Assembly (NCBI RefSeq): GCF_037042905.1
Contig: NC_087253.1
Span: 13,345,001-13,409,000 of the forward strand
Reading direction: 5' to 3'
DNA: 64,000 bases
From: Lytechinus pictus
Lineage: Eukaryota; Echinodermata; Echinoidea; Temnopleuroida; Toxopneustidae
Under the pieces are notes generated by a model. That model saw only the letters and a list, made by a program, of their open reading frames with translations, was not told where the DNA came from and ran no database searches. The stretch's first letter is position 1. Each line of letters opens with the position of its first letter. Below, one piece after another: positions 34,801 through 41,526 of the stretch. The translations under genes were made by a program, and so were the position numbers.

Positions 34801-37800
34801 ATCTCAATAATCGATCTCACTATGCACTCCTCGATTCTGACCCTACTTGTAATTTCTCCCTACAGATCCAATCGCCACTGAATGACATGAAAGAACACAA
34901 GCATCTCTCTGAGAAGGCCCACAAATTTCTCTCCCCTACTAATGCTAAACCTGCCCGCTTCTATCTCCTCCCGAAGATCCACAAACCTGGCAACCCCGGT
35001 CGACCCATCCTCTCAGGAAATGGTTCCTCAACAGAGAACATCTCCCTTTTTGTTGATTACCACATTAAGCCCCTTGTCTCACGTGCACCCTCTTACATCC
35101 ATGACACTCCAGACTTTCTCAGGAAACTAAATGACATCAAGGACCAGATACCCGAGACTGCGATCATCGGCACTTTCGATGTTTCTTCACTGTACACCAG
35201 CATTCCCCAAGACGAAGGTATCCAAGCATCATGTGAAGCCTTGGCCGTCAGTGGCCATTCCAGTCCCCCCATATCCGATATCAAATCTCTGATGTCTCAT
35301 GTACTAACAAAAAACAACTTCACATTCATGGGCAAGCACTACCTACAGATATTCGGTACAGCAATGGGCATCCGGATGGCTCCTTCATTCGCCTGTCTCT
35401 TAATTACCAAGCTGGAGCAGCAGATGTTAGATTCAGCCCCCTGTCGCCCATGGATTTGGTGGCGTTACATAGACGACATTTTCTTCATCTGGACCAGGGA
35501 TGAAGACAGCCTCCATACATTCATTGACCACATCAATTCCTTCCACAGGACCATCAAATTCACTTCTGATTTCTCCCAACAGGAAACCCACTTCCTTGAT
35601 GTTACAGTCCAGAAAAAGTCTAATGGTATCACCACTACCCTATACTCTAAACCCACAGATAACCACCAGTACCTCCACTCATCCAGCTGCCACCCCCGTC
35701 ACTGCAAAACCGGCATCGCTTACAGTCAAGCCCTCAGACTTCGCCGTATCTGCTCCGAGGACCCTGATTTTTCCTTCCATGCCAGGAATTTGCAGAAACA
35801 TCTCTGTGCCAGGGGCCACGGGGCCAGGGCAGTCCAACTGGCAATTAACAAAGTTCGTTCTCTCCCCAGATCTGAAGTTCTCAAACCAAAAAGTGACAAG
35901 GAGACCACCGACAGAATACCGCTTGTGACCACCTTCCATCCCAAGCTACCCCCTCTCCGCAAAATCCTGTGTGATAACCACCACATTTTACACACTTCTG
36001 ATCGTCTCCAACAGGCCGTTCCCGATACTCCCCTTCTAGCATACCGACGCCCACCAAATCTCAGGGACCTCATTGTTCGTGCTGAAGTGCCCTCCCTCAC
36101 TAACCATTCTTCTCCCATACAGCATGGCACCTTCAAATGCACCAGAAACAGGTGCATCATATGTGAAATACACCTTCACGAGGGTGATACTTTCACCAGC
36201 AACTCCACCAGCCCGTCTCACCAAATCAAGGGCAACATCACATGCACTACCACTAATGTTGTATATCTCATCACTTGCAGAGTTTGTAGGGTACAATACA
36301 TAGGGGAAACCAAGACCACACTCAAGAAACGATTCTACGGGCACAGATCCACCGTCAACACAGCAAAGCTGGACACTCCAGTTGGCCGCCATTTTAACCT
36401 CCCCAACCACTCCATCACTGACATGATGCTACAGGGCATCGAATCTTTAGGTACCCAGTCTGACTCAGTCCGTACTAGCAGGGAGAAGCTCTGGATTGAG
36501 ACGACTTCGCACCACCCAACCTCATGGCCTGAACATCCAAGAGGGGAACGACTGAATATTCTTTCCTATCCACTTTCAATTTATATATACATATAATTTT
36601 TCCCCTCAGCTCTTTTGAATAGTTACATTATAGTTTCTTCCTCTACTTTCCTCCCATATCTCATACAAGCTCAGCTCCAATTTTTCCTTCCTTATTCAGG
36701 CGATATAATAATTATTATATATATATATATATATATATATTTGTTTTTTCTCCACTCACCTCTTTTAGATTTACCACATTTGCTTATTTACATGTATACT
36801 ATGGTTTCTTCATAATACACCCCCTCTCTTCTATATTTGCTTTTACCTTTTTAGGCAATTTGCTTCCTCTTTTTCACATATACAGGTTTTTTTTTTTTTT
36901 TTTTTTTTCCCTACTATATAGTCTTATGTTTTTTTCCCGTCACACCTAGCGGATTACAATATCAGTTACACCATATGTGTATTTATATTTTTTCATATAC
37001 ATTTCTTTTTTGGATATATGTATATACATATCACTTATAGATACATACTTACACTTACCTTCTCTTAGTTTGTTTAATGCTTTATCTTATATAGTTATGT
37101 CTTTTGCACATTAACAGTTGTTCCCCATTCTTTTCCCTTTTTTTTTTCCCCCACTCTTATGCACCAGTTTATTATGCCTTTCTTTGTAACCTGTTTGACC
37201 CACCTCTCACTAATTCTCTTGTTATTCATCCCATTATCACTGTTTTGTTCCAGATCCTGTTTGATGTTGCCTGCCTCATTATCTTAATCCCTCTTGGCTT
37301 GAGGTCTTTTACTGGCCTTACTTACACTAACTTCCCTTTGTGTCTGCCTACTCCTTTTCTTTCATCCCCTTCACTAACCTGATTGGTCTTCTCTACTCAC
37401 TAATGCCCCTTTTGTCTCCTTGTTTCTAGTGTTGCTGTAGCTTGTTTGTGGTCTATATTATGGTTGTTCCACTTTATATGTTTGTCATTTTGCCTCCGAC
37501 AAAGATTCTGCTAGGATCGAAAGCTTAGGCCCCTTTTTGACTTTCTACATTCAAATGAAATGGAAATGCTATACGCATTCTTGGGAACTATTTAGTGGGC
37601 GCGTCGTGGTCTAGTGGTTCTGACTCTCACCTTTGAAACAGAGGGTTGTGGGTTTGAATCCTAGCCTTGGTGTGTTTTCCTTCAGCACGAAATTTATCCA
37701 CACTGTGCTGCCCTCGAGCCAGGTGAGGTAAATGGGTACCAGCAGGAAGTAATTCCTCAAAAACATAGGAGCGCTTTGAGCACCTAGCAAGGTGGATACG

Positions 37801-40626
37801 TGCACTATACAAATCCTATATCATTTATAACTATGTATATCAAAAAAAAAAAAAAAATTACTCACCTGGCCTTTGGCGATGAGATAAGCCACAATAGGAG
37901 TGTGAGCAAACTGGCAAGCCAGGTGTATACCACTGCACCCCTCCCCATCCCTCAGGGAGGGGTCTGCCCCATACTGCATCAGCAGCACAACCATGGGGAG
38001 GTGCCCCTGGCGCACTGCCCAGTGGAGGGGGGTGGAGTTGAGGTCCCCGCCCAGTTTATCGATGATGGCTTCCTTGGATACGAGGTACCTGTTTGTCATT
38101 AACGGGAGATTAAGAACAGATAGTAATGATAGTAGTAGTAATTATGACATTAATACTTACATTAATGTAGTGCTTAATAATTGCATTACTATTAAAGTGC
38201 TTTACATTGTAATTACTACCCCGGTCATCGGATCAAGAGTTTTAGGACTCAACTGCTCAGCAAACTACAAAAAACTTTTGCATCTTACAGGTTACCCATT
38301 TAACACCTGGGTGGAGAGTGGCAGAGTGTAAATTGACGCCTTGTCTAATAATAGAATTCTGTTGATGGTTTTGTGTTTCACATTTTTATGATAGAGACCC
38401 CAGTTTCCCATTTTCTAAATTGCGAACTCTGTCCTCTCTAATGTTCTTAATTTGCAATGATCTTTGGTGACATATGCAAAACATATGACAAAGCAGTAAT
38501 GTTGTAAAAAGTAAAGATTGGCAAACACACTGCGGAGTATGATTTTTTTACATGCACAGTTTCGTTTCATTGGGTTTGACTTTTATTTTTAAGATTTTCT
38601 TTGTACTTTCATAATTCAAACAAATTTTTACATTTAACTTAAATTAGGTTTTTCTGAGAAATTATGTGAATTCCATATTCTTCCTGAATTCTGTGACTTT
38701 TCCGCCCGCTGTATCGCAGAAAACTGGGAATGTCACAAAAAATGTTCAGAATACTGACTCACCTCACGATATCAGCTCTATTGTTGATTGCTGCCCAATG
38801 CAGTAATGTAACATTCTCTTGGTCTGGTTGATTCACATCGTAACCTTCTTCAATAAACTTACGAACTCGATCGATCACACCTGAAAATACATGAATATTT
38901 GCGGTTTAATAGCATAATCAATTTGACAATTTAAAAAGAAAACCTCTCTCCTTGCGCTTGCTTTCCTTCTCTCTCCTTTGTCTCCATCACCTACTCTTTC
39001 TTCTTCTTCTCCACATATACATTCTCTCTTCATTTTTCTTATTCTATTTTTTAATATCAAAAGCATTACTTTTTTCATTATCATCACACACCAATAAAAT
39101 TCCTCCTCCTTTTTCTTCTTCTCGAAGGAAACCAAAACCCAAGAAGAGAAGCAATCTTATTGGAAAGAGTAATTTGAGAGGAACAATTTTAAAAAAGTTT
39201 CATCAAAATCGGTTATGAAATCAAGCAAGTTTGGATGTTTAAAAAGTCTTGTTGTACTTTCTATGGGGATCCTCAAATTGGCAAACATGCTTCAAAATGG
39301 CTGAATTTGTGGACAACTCTCCATTTGTTTTGTACACAAATTTTCAAATTTCCCCCTTTATTTTACATATTTCACATCTTTTTATCTCCTCCTGACTATG
39401 ACATATGTGATGTGAATTATATTTTCCCATGACATATGTCATAGTCAGGAGGAGATAAAAGGATGTGAAATATGTAAAATAAAGGGGAAAATCTGAAAAT
39501 TTGTGTACAAAACAAATGGAGAGTTGTCCACAAAATCAGCCATTTTGAAGCATGTTTGCCAATTTGAGGATCCCCATAGAAAGTACAACAAGACTTTTTA
39601 AACATCCAAACTTGCTTATTTCATAACCAATTTCGATGAAATTTTTAAAAAATTGTTCCTCTTATTTTACTCTTTCCGATAAGATTGCTTCTCTTCTTGG
39701 GTTTTGGTTTCCTTTAACTCTTCTTTTCCCCCCTCTTCTCTGCCTTTCCCCATTTCTTATTTTTGTTCACTCATCTGTGTCACTAAGTTTCTCCCTTTTT
39801 CTCCATTCCTTAATACCATCTGACATAGATTTGCTATGGTTGACTAACAAAATCTTACACAATATTCCCTGAACCATTTATAAACAGTACGTTCAAACTG
39901 CTGCAAAAATTCAGACTGGGAAACAGGCTTGAGAAAGGAAGGGGGGCATGGCGTGGCTGATGTTTGTGAGGGATTCTTGGTACCGTTCAAAGCGATGCAT
40001 TTATATTATTGGCAGTGCGAGATACTGGCACTGGTCCGATGGTCCCAGACCGGTAAAAATTGCTGTCAGGCCAGAAATAGCCATATTTACTGGTCCAACA
40101 TGACCAGTAAAAAAATATATCAAACTGATACACATTGATATTTTCTTCTCTTTTGTATATTACAAAAATGGCTCTCATGAATTATGTCGTGTGTGTGTGT
40201 GTTTGTATTCTTTGTTTGGTTTTTTTTTTTTTGGGGGGGGGGGTAACAATAAGCAATGAAAGACAGCAAAATGAACTAGCTCTAAAACCTTTTTTTTTTA
40301 GTTTTTCTTAATTTTGGGGTCCAGTTAAATTTTAGGTCCGGACCAGAAAAAATGGAAAAACTTGGTATTTACTGGTCCGACACGAACAGGCTGGACCAGA
40401 AGAATCAAATGGTTAGTGTGGAGCCCTGTATATTGGAGCCCTGTATATCTAAATTCAAGTTTAAAGACTTCTCACCATACTGTGTAGCTTTTACAATGTC
40501 CATCTGATCCGGGTCACCTTTAGACTCTGATTTTGGTTCAGAGGTGCTGTCGGCCGAGTGAGGGTCATAGTAGCCCAGAGACTCCCCAGTCGGCTGGACC
40601 GGGTACGGCTTCACCTCCTCCATCAT
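16663..40626 (-). CDS. ZDHHC17: ZDHHC17/HIP14-like ankyrin-repeat palmitoyltransferase (14 coding exons)
   Basis: S-acyltransferase that transfers palmitate from acyl-CoA to protein cysteines, expected in Golgi and vesicle membranes. The joined minus-strand exons are 40626-40476, 38880-38763, 38088-37866, 32991-32927, 31855-31693, 28808-28683, 27477-27338, 26745-26645, 26127-26006, 25394-25238, 24068-23985, 22762-22605, 19465-19362 and 16828-16663. They total 1878 nt, or 625 residues, close to vertebrate ZDHHC17 (about 630). Order: acidic N-terminus; ankyrin repeats at about 51-285 (LLHWAA, TPLHWA, GIHLA, TPLMWAA, ALHWAA); membrane segments; DHHC cysteine-rich domain at about 419-455 with catalytic Cys448; TTNE at 543-546; PaCCT-like NPF segment near 568. 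Every junction is in phase, 13 with AG acceptors and GT donors except intron 8, which is AT-AC. The start is the first ATG in its exon; an upstream 5' UTR exon is implied by the acceptor at 40641. ZDHHC13 is less likely because the motif is DHHC, not DQHC. Confidence 0.95.
17362..17908. mobile_element. CCCGGGG-family TIR element, copy 2 (inverted), 8-bp TSD
   Basis: The TSD GCGATGAG is at 17354-17361 and 17909-17916. The ends are CCCAGGGGGCCACTTACATT and AATGGAAGTGGCCCCCCCGG. The interior is the reverse complement of copy 1 (8699-9259), including the self-complementary GTTACGTACGTAAC. The copy is 547 bp and has no ORF of note. It lies in the last intron of ZDHHC17. Confidence 0.9.
18573..18717. 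mobile_element. MITE, GTTGCAGAAAGAGTT family, copy 1
   Basis: GTCTGTTGCAGAAAGAGTTA is paired with GCAACTCTTTCCGCAACGGG. The interior has AACGCAAGTCAAAAAATCAA and ATGCGCGCTGT. A second copy is at 63022-63164, 44 kb away. The sequence TGATC abuts both ends and may be the TSD. Confidence 0.75.
18725..19350. repeat. Tandemly expanded MITE interior, about 100-135 bp x 4
   Basis: Four copies of a unit running CTATGGAAATCCATC, GTCATAATTCTTTGTATAGG, AAATGTACACAACATTCCTT and TGGAAACACACTGTTTGG start at about 18732, 18871, 19031 and 19137. The final part (GGCTTTCCATACTTGTGG, then ATTGGATCAATTGC) matches the right end of the CTTACAAAGAGTT MITEs at 14073 and 15118. The array therefore arose by amplification inside one of them. 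Confidence 0.7.
19362..19465 (-). CDS. ZDHHC17: ZDHHC17 coding exon 13 (TTxE motif)
   Basis: Acceptor TTTTATCAG and donor GTGAGT. It encodes [20 protein letters not shown], containing the DHHC-family TTxE motif, and ends in the NPF segment that the next exon completes. Confidence 0.95.
20346..21298 (+). repeat. tRNA-derived SINE split by a TTAA element
   Basis: The tRNA-like head has A-box TAGCTCAGTCGGCAGAGC (about 20355) and B-box GGTTCGATTCA (about 20399). The body GTGCCCTTTGGTAAGGCATT and CCCTCAGAGAGGACCTTAA stops at 20478, where the TTAA element begins. It resumes after 21235 with GCCATCGGTCATCTAGTTGC and a TTACAAGCATTCAT tail. Removing the element and one TTAA gives a continuous SINE. 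Confidence 0.65.
20475..21235. mobile_element. TTAA/CCCTAAA element, copy 1
   Basis: TTAA flanks (20475-20478, 21232-21235) enclose CCCTAAAAAGACTGGG and CCCAGTCTATTTAGGG. Just inside each end is a G-tract/C-tract hairpin around GGGCTGATTCAGCCC. AT-rich interior with TCGCGA and CGATCGNCGGCCGAGATC near the ends. Related copies at 29089-29800 (inverted) and 30839-31632. Confidence 0.88.
21948..22042. mobile_element. MITE, TTTCATAAAGCTGTT family, short copy
   Basis: Inverted arms GAGCTGTTTGTAAGTTAAGA / TCTTGACTTACGAACAACTT around TGATCCTTTCTT. This copy appears to have lost one of its central arms. Confidence 0.65.
22278..22440. mobile_element. MITE, TTTCATAAAGCTGTT family, copy
   Basis: GGCTGTTTCATAAAGCCGTT pairs with CAGCTTTATAAAACGGTGCC. 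The inner arms GACTGGTGATCCTTTCTT and AAGAAAGGATCACCAGTC are perfect complements. Confidence 0.75.
22605..22762 (-). CDS. ZDHHC17: ZDHHC17 coding exon 12 (membrane segment 6)
   Basis: Acceptor TTACCATTAG and donor GTGCGT. It encodes [20 protein letters not shown] then [20 protein letters not shown]. The start was set by continuity with the YW...C-TT...DGFW motif of the family. A partial duplicate of this acceptor and exon 5' end lies at 22861-22935. Confidence 0.92.
22780..23790 (+). repeat. Imperfect (GAT)n trinucleotide array, about 1 kb
   Basis: Near-continuous GAT/GGT/AAT triplets run on the plus strand, with three interruptions where the strand bias flips to ATC (23392-23415, 23640-23655). 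All frames are open across much of it, producing poly-Asp, poly-Met and poly-His/Ser pseudo-ORFs. It lies in intron 11 of ZDHHC17, next to the exon 12 acceptor. Confidence 0.9.
22861..22935 (-). pseudogene. Partial duplicate of ZDHHC17 exon 12 acceptor and 5' end
   Basis: The segment copies 22708-22781: the same TTACCATTAG acceptor (exon-start equivalent 22906) and the first 46 nt of exon. It has a 9-nt in-frame deletion relative to the real exon and several substitutions, and lacks the rest of the exon and its donor. Confidence 0.75.
23985..24068 (-). CDS. ZDHHC17: ZDHHC17 coding exon 11 (membrane segment 5)
   Basis: Acceptor TTTTTCACAG and donor GTGAGT. It encodes [20 protein letters not shown], continuing the DHHC-CRD GAGN(H) signature into a membrane helix. 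Confidence 0.93.
24916..25030. repeat. 115-bp imperfect palindrome
   Basis: GCAATAGACAAAATACTTCA is mirrored by TGAAGTATTCTGTCCATTGC, and the core GATCCATTCAACTCGGC is mirrored by CTCGTTGAATGGATC. It is a single long hairpin inside ZDHHC17 intron 10 and is probably a foldback MITE. Confidence 0.75.
25238..25394 (-). CDS. ZDHHC17: ZDHHC17 coding exon 10 (DHHC catalytic domain)
   Basis: Acceptor TTTTTGCAG and donor GTCAGT. It encodes the cysteine-rich domain: [12 protein letters not shown] zinc ligands and [12 protein letters not shown]. The active-site Cys is residue 448. All zinc-binding Cys and His positions are present. Confidence 0.97.
26006..26127 (-). CDS. ZDHHC17: ZDHHC17 coding exon 9 (membrane segment 4), U12 acceptor
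   Basis: The exon starts after an AC at 26128-26129, with TTCCTTGAC (26140-26148) as the U12 branch site. It encodes [20 protein letters not shown] followed by [17 protein letters not shown], the DPG motif that precedes the DHHC domain. Donor GTGAGT. Using the nearby ATCAG as a GT-AG acceptor would break the frame. Confidence 0.92.
26128..26644 (-). promoter_or_regulatory. U12-type AT-AC intron of ZDHHC17
   Basis: 5' splice site ATATCCTTT (26644-26636) and branch site TTCCTTGAC (26148-26140). The intron ends in AC at 26129-26128, 11 nt after the branch-site motif. All three elements match the minor-spliceosome consensus. No GT-AG pair around these exons keeps the frame. Confidence 0.9.
26645..26745 (-). 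CDS. ZDHHC17: ZDHHC17 coding exon 8 (membrane segment 3), U12 donor
   Basis: Acceptor TTCCCTAG. It encodes [20 protein letters not shown] and a hydrophobic [10 protein letters not shown] segment. No usable GT donor exists: the exon ends at CCTC, followed by ATATCCTTT, the U12-type AT-AC 5' splice site. Using it restores phase with the next exon. Confidence 0.9.
26925..27190. repeat. (ATC)n microsatellite clusters
   Basis: ATC/CATCGT triplets at 26925-26985 and 27105-27180 are separated by a C12-type run. They lie in ZDHHC17 intron 7. Confidence 0.8.
27338..27477 (-). CDS. ZDHHC17: ZDHHC17 coding exon 7 (membrane segments 1-2)
   Basis: Acceptor TTTTGCTAG and donor GTTAGT. It encodes two hydrophobic stretches ([13 protein letters not shown] and [15 protein letters not shown]) separated by a QPWWVK turn. 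Confidence 0.93.
28362..28665 (+). repeat. Two adjacent copies of a TTTCATRAA-ended MITE
   Basis: GTGTTTCAYRNAGCATCCTC, GCCAATCAGATACAAGGATT and TCAGTAGCTTATAACA recur at 28370-28497 and 28519-28655. Each unit ends in TTTCATGAAAT, which is inverted relative to its start. Confidence 0.7.
28683..28808 (-). CDS. ZDHHC17: ZDHHC17 coding exon 6 (last ankyrin, linker)
   Basis: Acceptor TTTGTACAG and donor GTATGT. It encodes [20 protein letters not shown] plus a charged linker (LLKRLKSNK) leading to the first membrane segment. Confidence 0.93.
28886..29066. mobile_element. MITE, TTTCATAAAGCTGTT family, copy
   Basis: GGTGTTTCATAAAGCTGTTC is paired with AAGTTTTATGAAACGGACCC. Inner arms GACTGGTGATCC and GGATCACCAGTC. 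Confidence 0.75.
29089..29800. mobile_element. TTAA/CCCTAAA element, copy 2 (inverted)
   Basis: TTAA at 29089-29092 and 29797-29800. The left end (CCCTAAATAGACTGGGC, then GCCTAAGAAGACTGG) corresponds to the right end of copy 1, so this copy is inverted. G-tract hairpins around GGGCTGATTCAGCCC and GGGCTGAATCAGCCC sit at both ends. Confidence 0.88.
30150..30490 (+). mobile_element. 3' end of a non-LTR element with (ATGAA)n tail
   Basis: A GC-rich block with a GGGGCTAGACTC/TCTAGCCCCG inverted pair is followed by a CT-run. It then ends in GTGAAATAAATGAAATGAAA, a 5-bp repeat tail. Such tails terminate CR1/I-type retroelements. No coding remnant is left, so the family is not assigned. Confidence 0.5.
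30839..31632. mobile_element. TTAA/CCCTAA element, copy 3 (variant ends)
   Basis: TTAA at 30839-30842 and 31629-31632 with ends CCCTAATTCTCCC and GGGAGAGTTAGGG. The end hairpin core is GGGCCATAATGGCCC/GGGCCATTATGGCCC instead of CTGATTCAG. The interior aligns with copy 1. The right hairpin carries a C-run of about 28. Confidence 0.85.
31693..31855 (-). CDS. ZDHHC17: ZDHHC17 coding exon 5 (ankyrin)
   Basis: Acceptor CAACGCAG and donor GTAAGT. It encodes [18 protein letters not shown] followed by the [12 protein letters not shown] repeat. A TTAA element ends only about 60 bp from the donor side (31632). Confidence 0.95.
31950..32100. mobile_element. MITE, GGGCCGTTTCATAAAACTT type
   Basis: GGGCCGTTTCATAAAACTT is paired with AAGTTTTTTTTTATGAAACA and GGACCCC. 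The interior holds ATTTGATTGGCTGATAG. This is a separate family from the TTTCATAAAGCTGTT MITEs. Confidence 0.55.
32386..32878 (+). mobile_element. 5'-truncated L2/CR1-like LINE, 3' end
   Basis: An uninterrupted frame (about 32386-32724) encodes the typical RT C-terminal region: [38 protein letters not shown] and [12 protein letters not shown], then stop. The 3' UTR ends in GTGCGCTATATAAGTAGCC and an (ATT)n tail. It lies in ZDHHC17 intron 4, antisense to the gene. Confidence 0.85.
32927..32991 (-). CDS. ZDHHC17: ZDHHC17 coding exon 4 (ankyrin, 65 nt)
   Basis: The small exon encodes [20 protein letters not shown]. Acceptor ATCTGTAG and donor GTAAGT. A ~156-bp tandem duplication of intron sequence begins a few bases on the acceptor side. 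Confidence 0.95.
32997..33309 (+). repeat. 156-bp tandem duplication next to ZDHHC17 exon 4
   Basis: The segment from AAGAAAAAAAAAGGGCAAAA to TATATGAGAATTCTACAG is present twice (about 32997-33153 and 33154-33309) with very few differences. It is a recent duplication on the acceptor side of the 65-nt exon. Confidence 0.85.
33566..33994. mobile_element. TIR element with ~58-bp ends
   Basis: Near-perfect inverted ends start CTAAAGGCCACCGCACACCT and continue through GACCCGACTGGTCGGCGACT and GGCTTGCGACTG. The right arm is the complement, ending GGTGGCCTTTAG. The interior contains further TCGCAAGGTGTGCGGTG copies. No TSD could be separated from the symmetric end. Confidence 0.8.
34235..36596 (+). 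CDS. Penelope-like reverse transcriptase with GIY-YIG endonuclease
   Basis: The frame is open from the 5' boundary without an internal ATG that looks like a start. It contains [20 protein letters not shown], the [10 protein letters not shown] block, an FGTAMG motif and the catalytic YIDD (35466-35477). RT blocks typical of Penelope-like elements follow ([19 protein letters not shown]). A linker with a Cys cluster (CTRNRCIIC) leads to the GIY-YIG nuclease ([26 protein letters not shown]). The nuclease normally makes the chromosomal nick that primes insertion. No frameshifts or stops were seen over about 787 codons. Confidence 0.93.
37488..37530 (+). ncRNA. Degenerate hammerhead-like hairpin at Penelope 3' end
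   Basis: CTCCGACAA is followed by a 6-bp stem (GATTCT 37504-37509, loop GCT, AGGATC 37513-37518) and GAAA (37519-37522). The geometry follows the hammerhead core, but the CUGANGA box is altered to CCGACAA, so cleavage activity is doubtful. Penelope-like elements are known to carry hammerhead motifs near their ends. Confidence 0.4.
37593..37830 (+). repeat. tRNA-derived SINE with LINE-like tail
   Basis: The tRNA-like head GCGTCGTGGTCTAGTGG has an A-box and GGTTTGAATCC as B-box (37651-37661). A body follows (CACACTGTGCTGCCCTCGAG, GGTAAATGGGTACC) and a tail ACGTGCACTATACAAATCC. The tail resembles the 3' end of the L2-like LINE at 32839-32860. It ends about 40 bp from the donor side of ZDHHC17 exon 3. 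Confidence 0.75.
37866..38088 (-). CDS. ZDHHC17: ZDHHC17 coding exon 3 (ankyrin)
   Basis: Acceptor GACAAACAG and donor GTGAGT. It encodes two ankyrin repeats, with [20 protein letters not shown] and [19 protein letters not shown]. The exon is markedly GC-richer than the surrounding introns. Confidence 0.96.
38763..38880 (-). CDS. ZDHHC17: ZDHHC17 coding exon 2 (ankyrin)
   Basis: Acceptor TATTTTCAG and donor GTGAGT. It encodes [20 protein letters not shown], the first complete ankyrin repeat, nearly identical to vertebrate HIP14 in this stretch. Confidence 0.95.
39126..39714. repeat. 590-bp near-perfect palindrome (foldback element)
   Basis: The left arm, 39126 to about 39413, is mirrored by about 39429-39714 with only scattered mismatches and a loop of about 15 nt. 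It starts AAGGAAACCAAAACCCAAG and ends in its complement. The arms share GATCCTCAAATTGGCAAACA and CTGACTATGACATATGT. It lies in ZDHHC17 intron 1, so it will be transcribed as one long hairpin. No TSD was recognised. Confidence 0.92.
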
Positions 40627-40640
40627 CTTGCCTTGGTACC
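40476..40640 (-). CDS. ZDHHC17: ZDHHC17 exon 1 of coding region (start codon exon)
   Basis: A TTTACTGCAG acceptor lies at 40641-40650. The first ATG is at 40626-40624 and is followed at once by a second ATG. The exon encodes an acidic, low-complexity N-terminus rich in Pro, Ser and Glu, then [12 protein letters not shown], the conserved entry into the first ankyrin repeat. Donor GTGAGA follows 40476. The 14 nt before the ATG are 5' UTR, so at least one non-coding exon lies further upstream. Confidence 0.9.
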
Positions 40641-40739
40641 CTGCAGTAAAGATCAAGGGGAAATGAACTCCAGTTTGGCCTGGTAACAATATGCTTAATT
40701 AGCAATTATGGAGATCGTGGCTGGATCGTGGGCGCACGC

Positions 40740-41080
40740 ATGGTACGTTGGGTCGTGACCTCAATAGTGCCGCGAACGAACCATGCGTGCGACCACGCCA
40801 TAAGCATATAAATAGCCCCAATCTCCGAGTGATACGAGTTAGTTTCTCAGTGTATTAAGTTCAGTCAGTTCAGTCAGTTGTTGGTTCTAGTCAGTCAGAG
40901 TACAGAGTTTGTCTTGTGAGAATACACGTCGAGTCAATGGACATCTAGAGGTAGCCATCGCCCGCATCACGTATCGGTCATCATCAGCAGCTTCGTCATG
41001 TATGGATACTTCGAAGACATTGCCAGACGCAGATCCTAAGGACTGATCAAGGAATCAAGGTAAATCCTTGTCTCTATGTC
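40740..41080 (+). promoter_or_regulatory. TATA-containing promoter-like or solo-LTR-like segment
   Basis: TATAAATAG lies at 40807-40815. It is followed about 25-35 bp later by a TCAGTGTATTAAGTTCAGTC region with repeated TCAGTCAGT units. Upstream there is an inverted pair CGCACGCATGGT/ACCATGCGTGCG. This organisation resembles the U3-R part of an LTR, but neither end nor a TSD could be fixed. It is divergent from, and about 100 bp outside, the ZDHHC17 start-codon exon. Confidence 0.3.
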
Positions 41081-41209
41081 TATACCTCAGGCGGGCAAGG
41101 GTTACTACACAATAATCGTAGAACAAAATGTGAATGATTGATTGCAATTTCCACAATGTACAATCTGCGATCGATCAATCCAAGTTTCTCTTCCCTGAAA
41201 AAAAATATA

Positions 41210-41445
41210 GAGATTGGCGTCTGGTGTCTTCCCTGGATATGGAGACCGTGCCTTTCAGTCTAATGCTCCATGCCTCTGGAGCTCCCACCCTTCTTCACTC
41301 CGTGAAACTGTCAACAATGAACTCTTCATATCGTCTTTCAAAACGCACTTATTTCAGCAGATGTTGGATGAGCCTGCACCAATGAATGTTTTTTAAAGAA
41401 ATATAGCGCAATACAAATGCTGTGGACCATCATCATCATCTTCCC
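41210..41445 (+). mobile_element. L2-like LINE 3' fragment
   Basis: A short frame encodes GDRAFQSNAPCLW, then SSLRETVNNELFISSFKTHL, the end of an L2/CR1-type RT ORF, and stops at 41394-41396. It is followed by ATAGCGCAATACAAATGCTG and an (ATC)n tail. Confidence 0.7.
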
Positions 41446-41526
41446 TGCAAAAGAAGATTCAAAATGGCCAAGCAGGCTCATACATGTATGTGCTTGAGAG
41501 AGAAACAAAGTCTTTCATTTAGTGAA

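Larger units (their letters stand above)
34235..37544 (+). mobile_element. Penelope-like element with 14-bp TSD
   Basis: The 3.3-kb element is flanked by the identical duplication CTACATTCAAATGA (34221-34234, 37545-37558). It contains an intact RT plus GIY-YIG ORF, a long pyrimidine-rich 3' region (36600-37490) and a hammerhead-like hairpin near the 3' end. The 5' end lies inside the coding frame, so it is 5'-truncated. It lies in ZDHHC17 intron 3, antisense to the gene. Confidence 0.9.
34105..37600 (+). repeat. tRNA-derived SINE split by a Penelope-like element
   Basis: The tRNA-like head has A-box TTGGTCGAGTAGTCCAAGG (34108) and B-box GGAGTTCAATCCC (34152), of Leu/Ser type. The body continues to the CTACATTCAAATGA duplication at 34221-34234 and resumes at 37559 with AATGGAAATGCTATACGCAT. 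Confidence 0.55.

Noticed and set aside
37593..37665. Functional tRNA gene
   Set aside because: The A and B boxes are present but the acceptor stem does not pair and a SINE body and tail follow. The same applies to 13404, 20346 and 34105.
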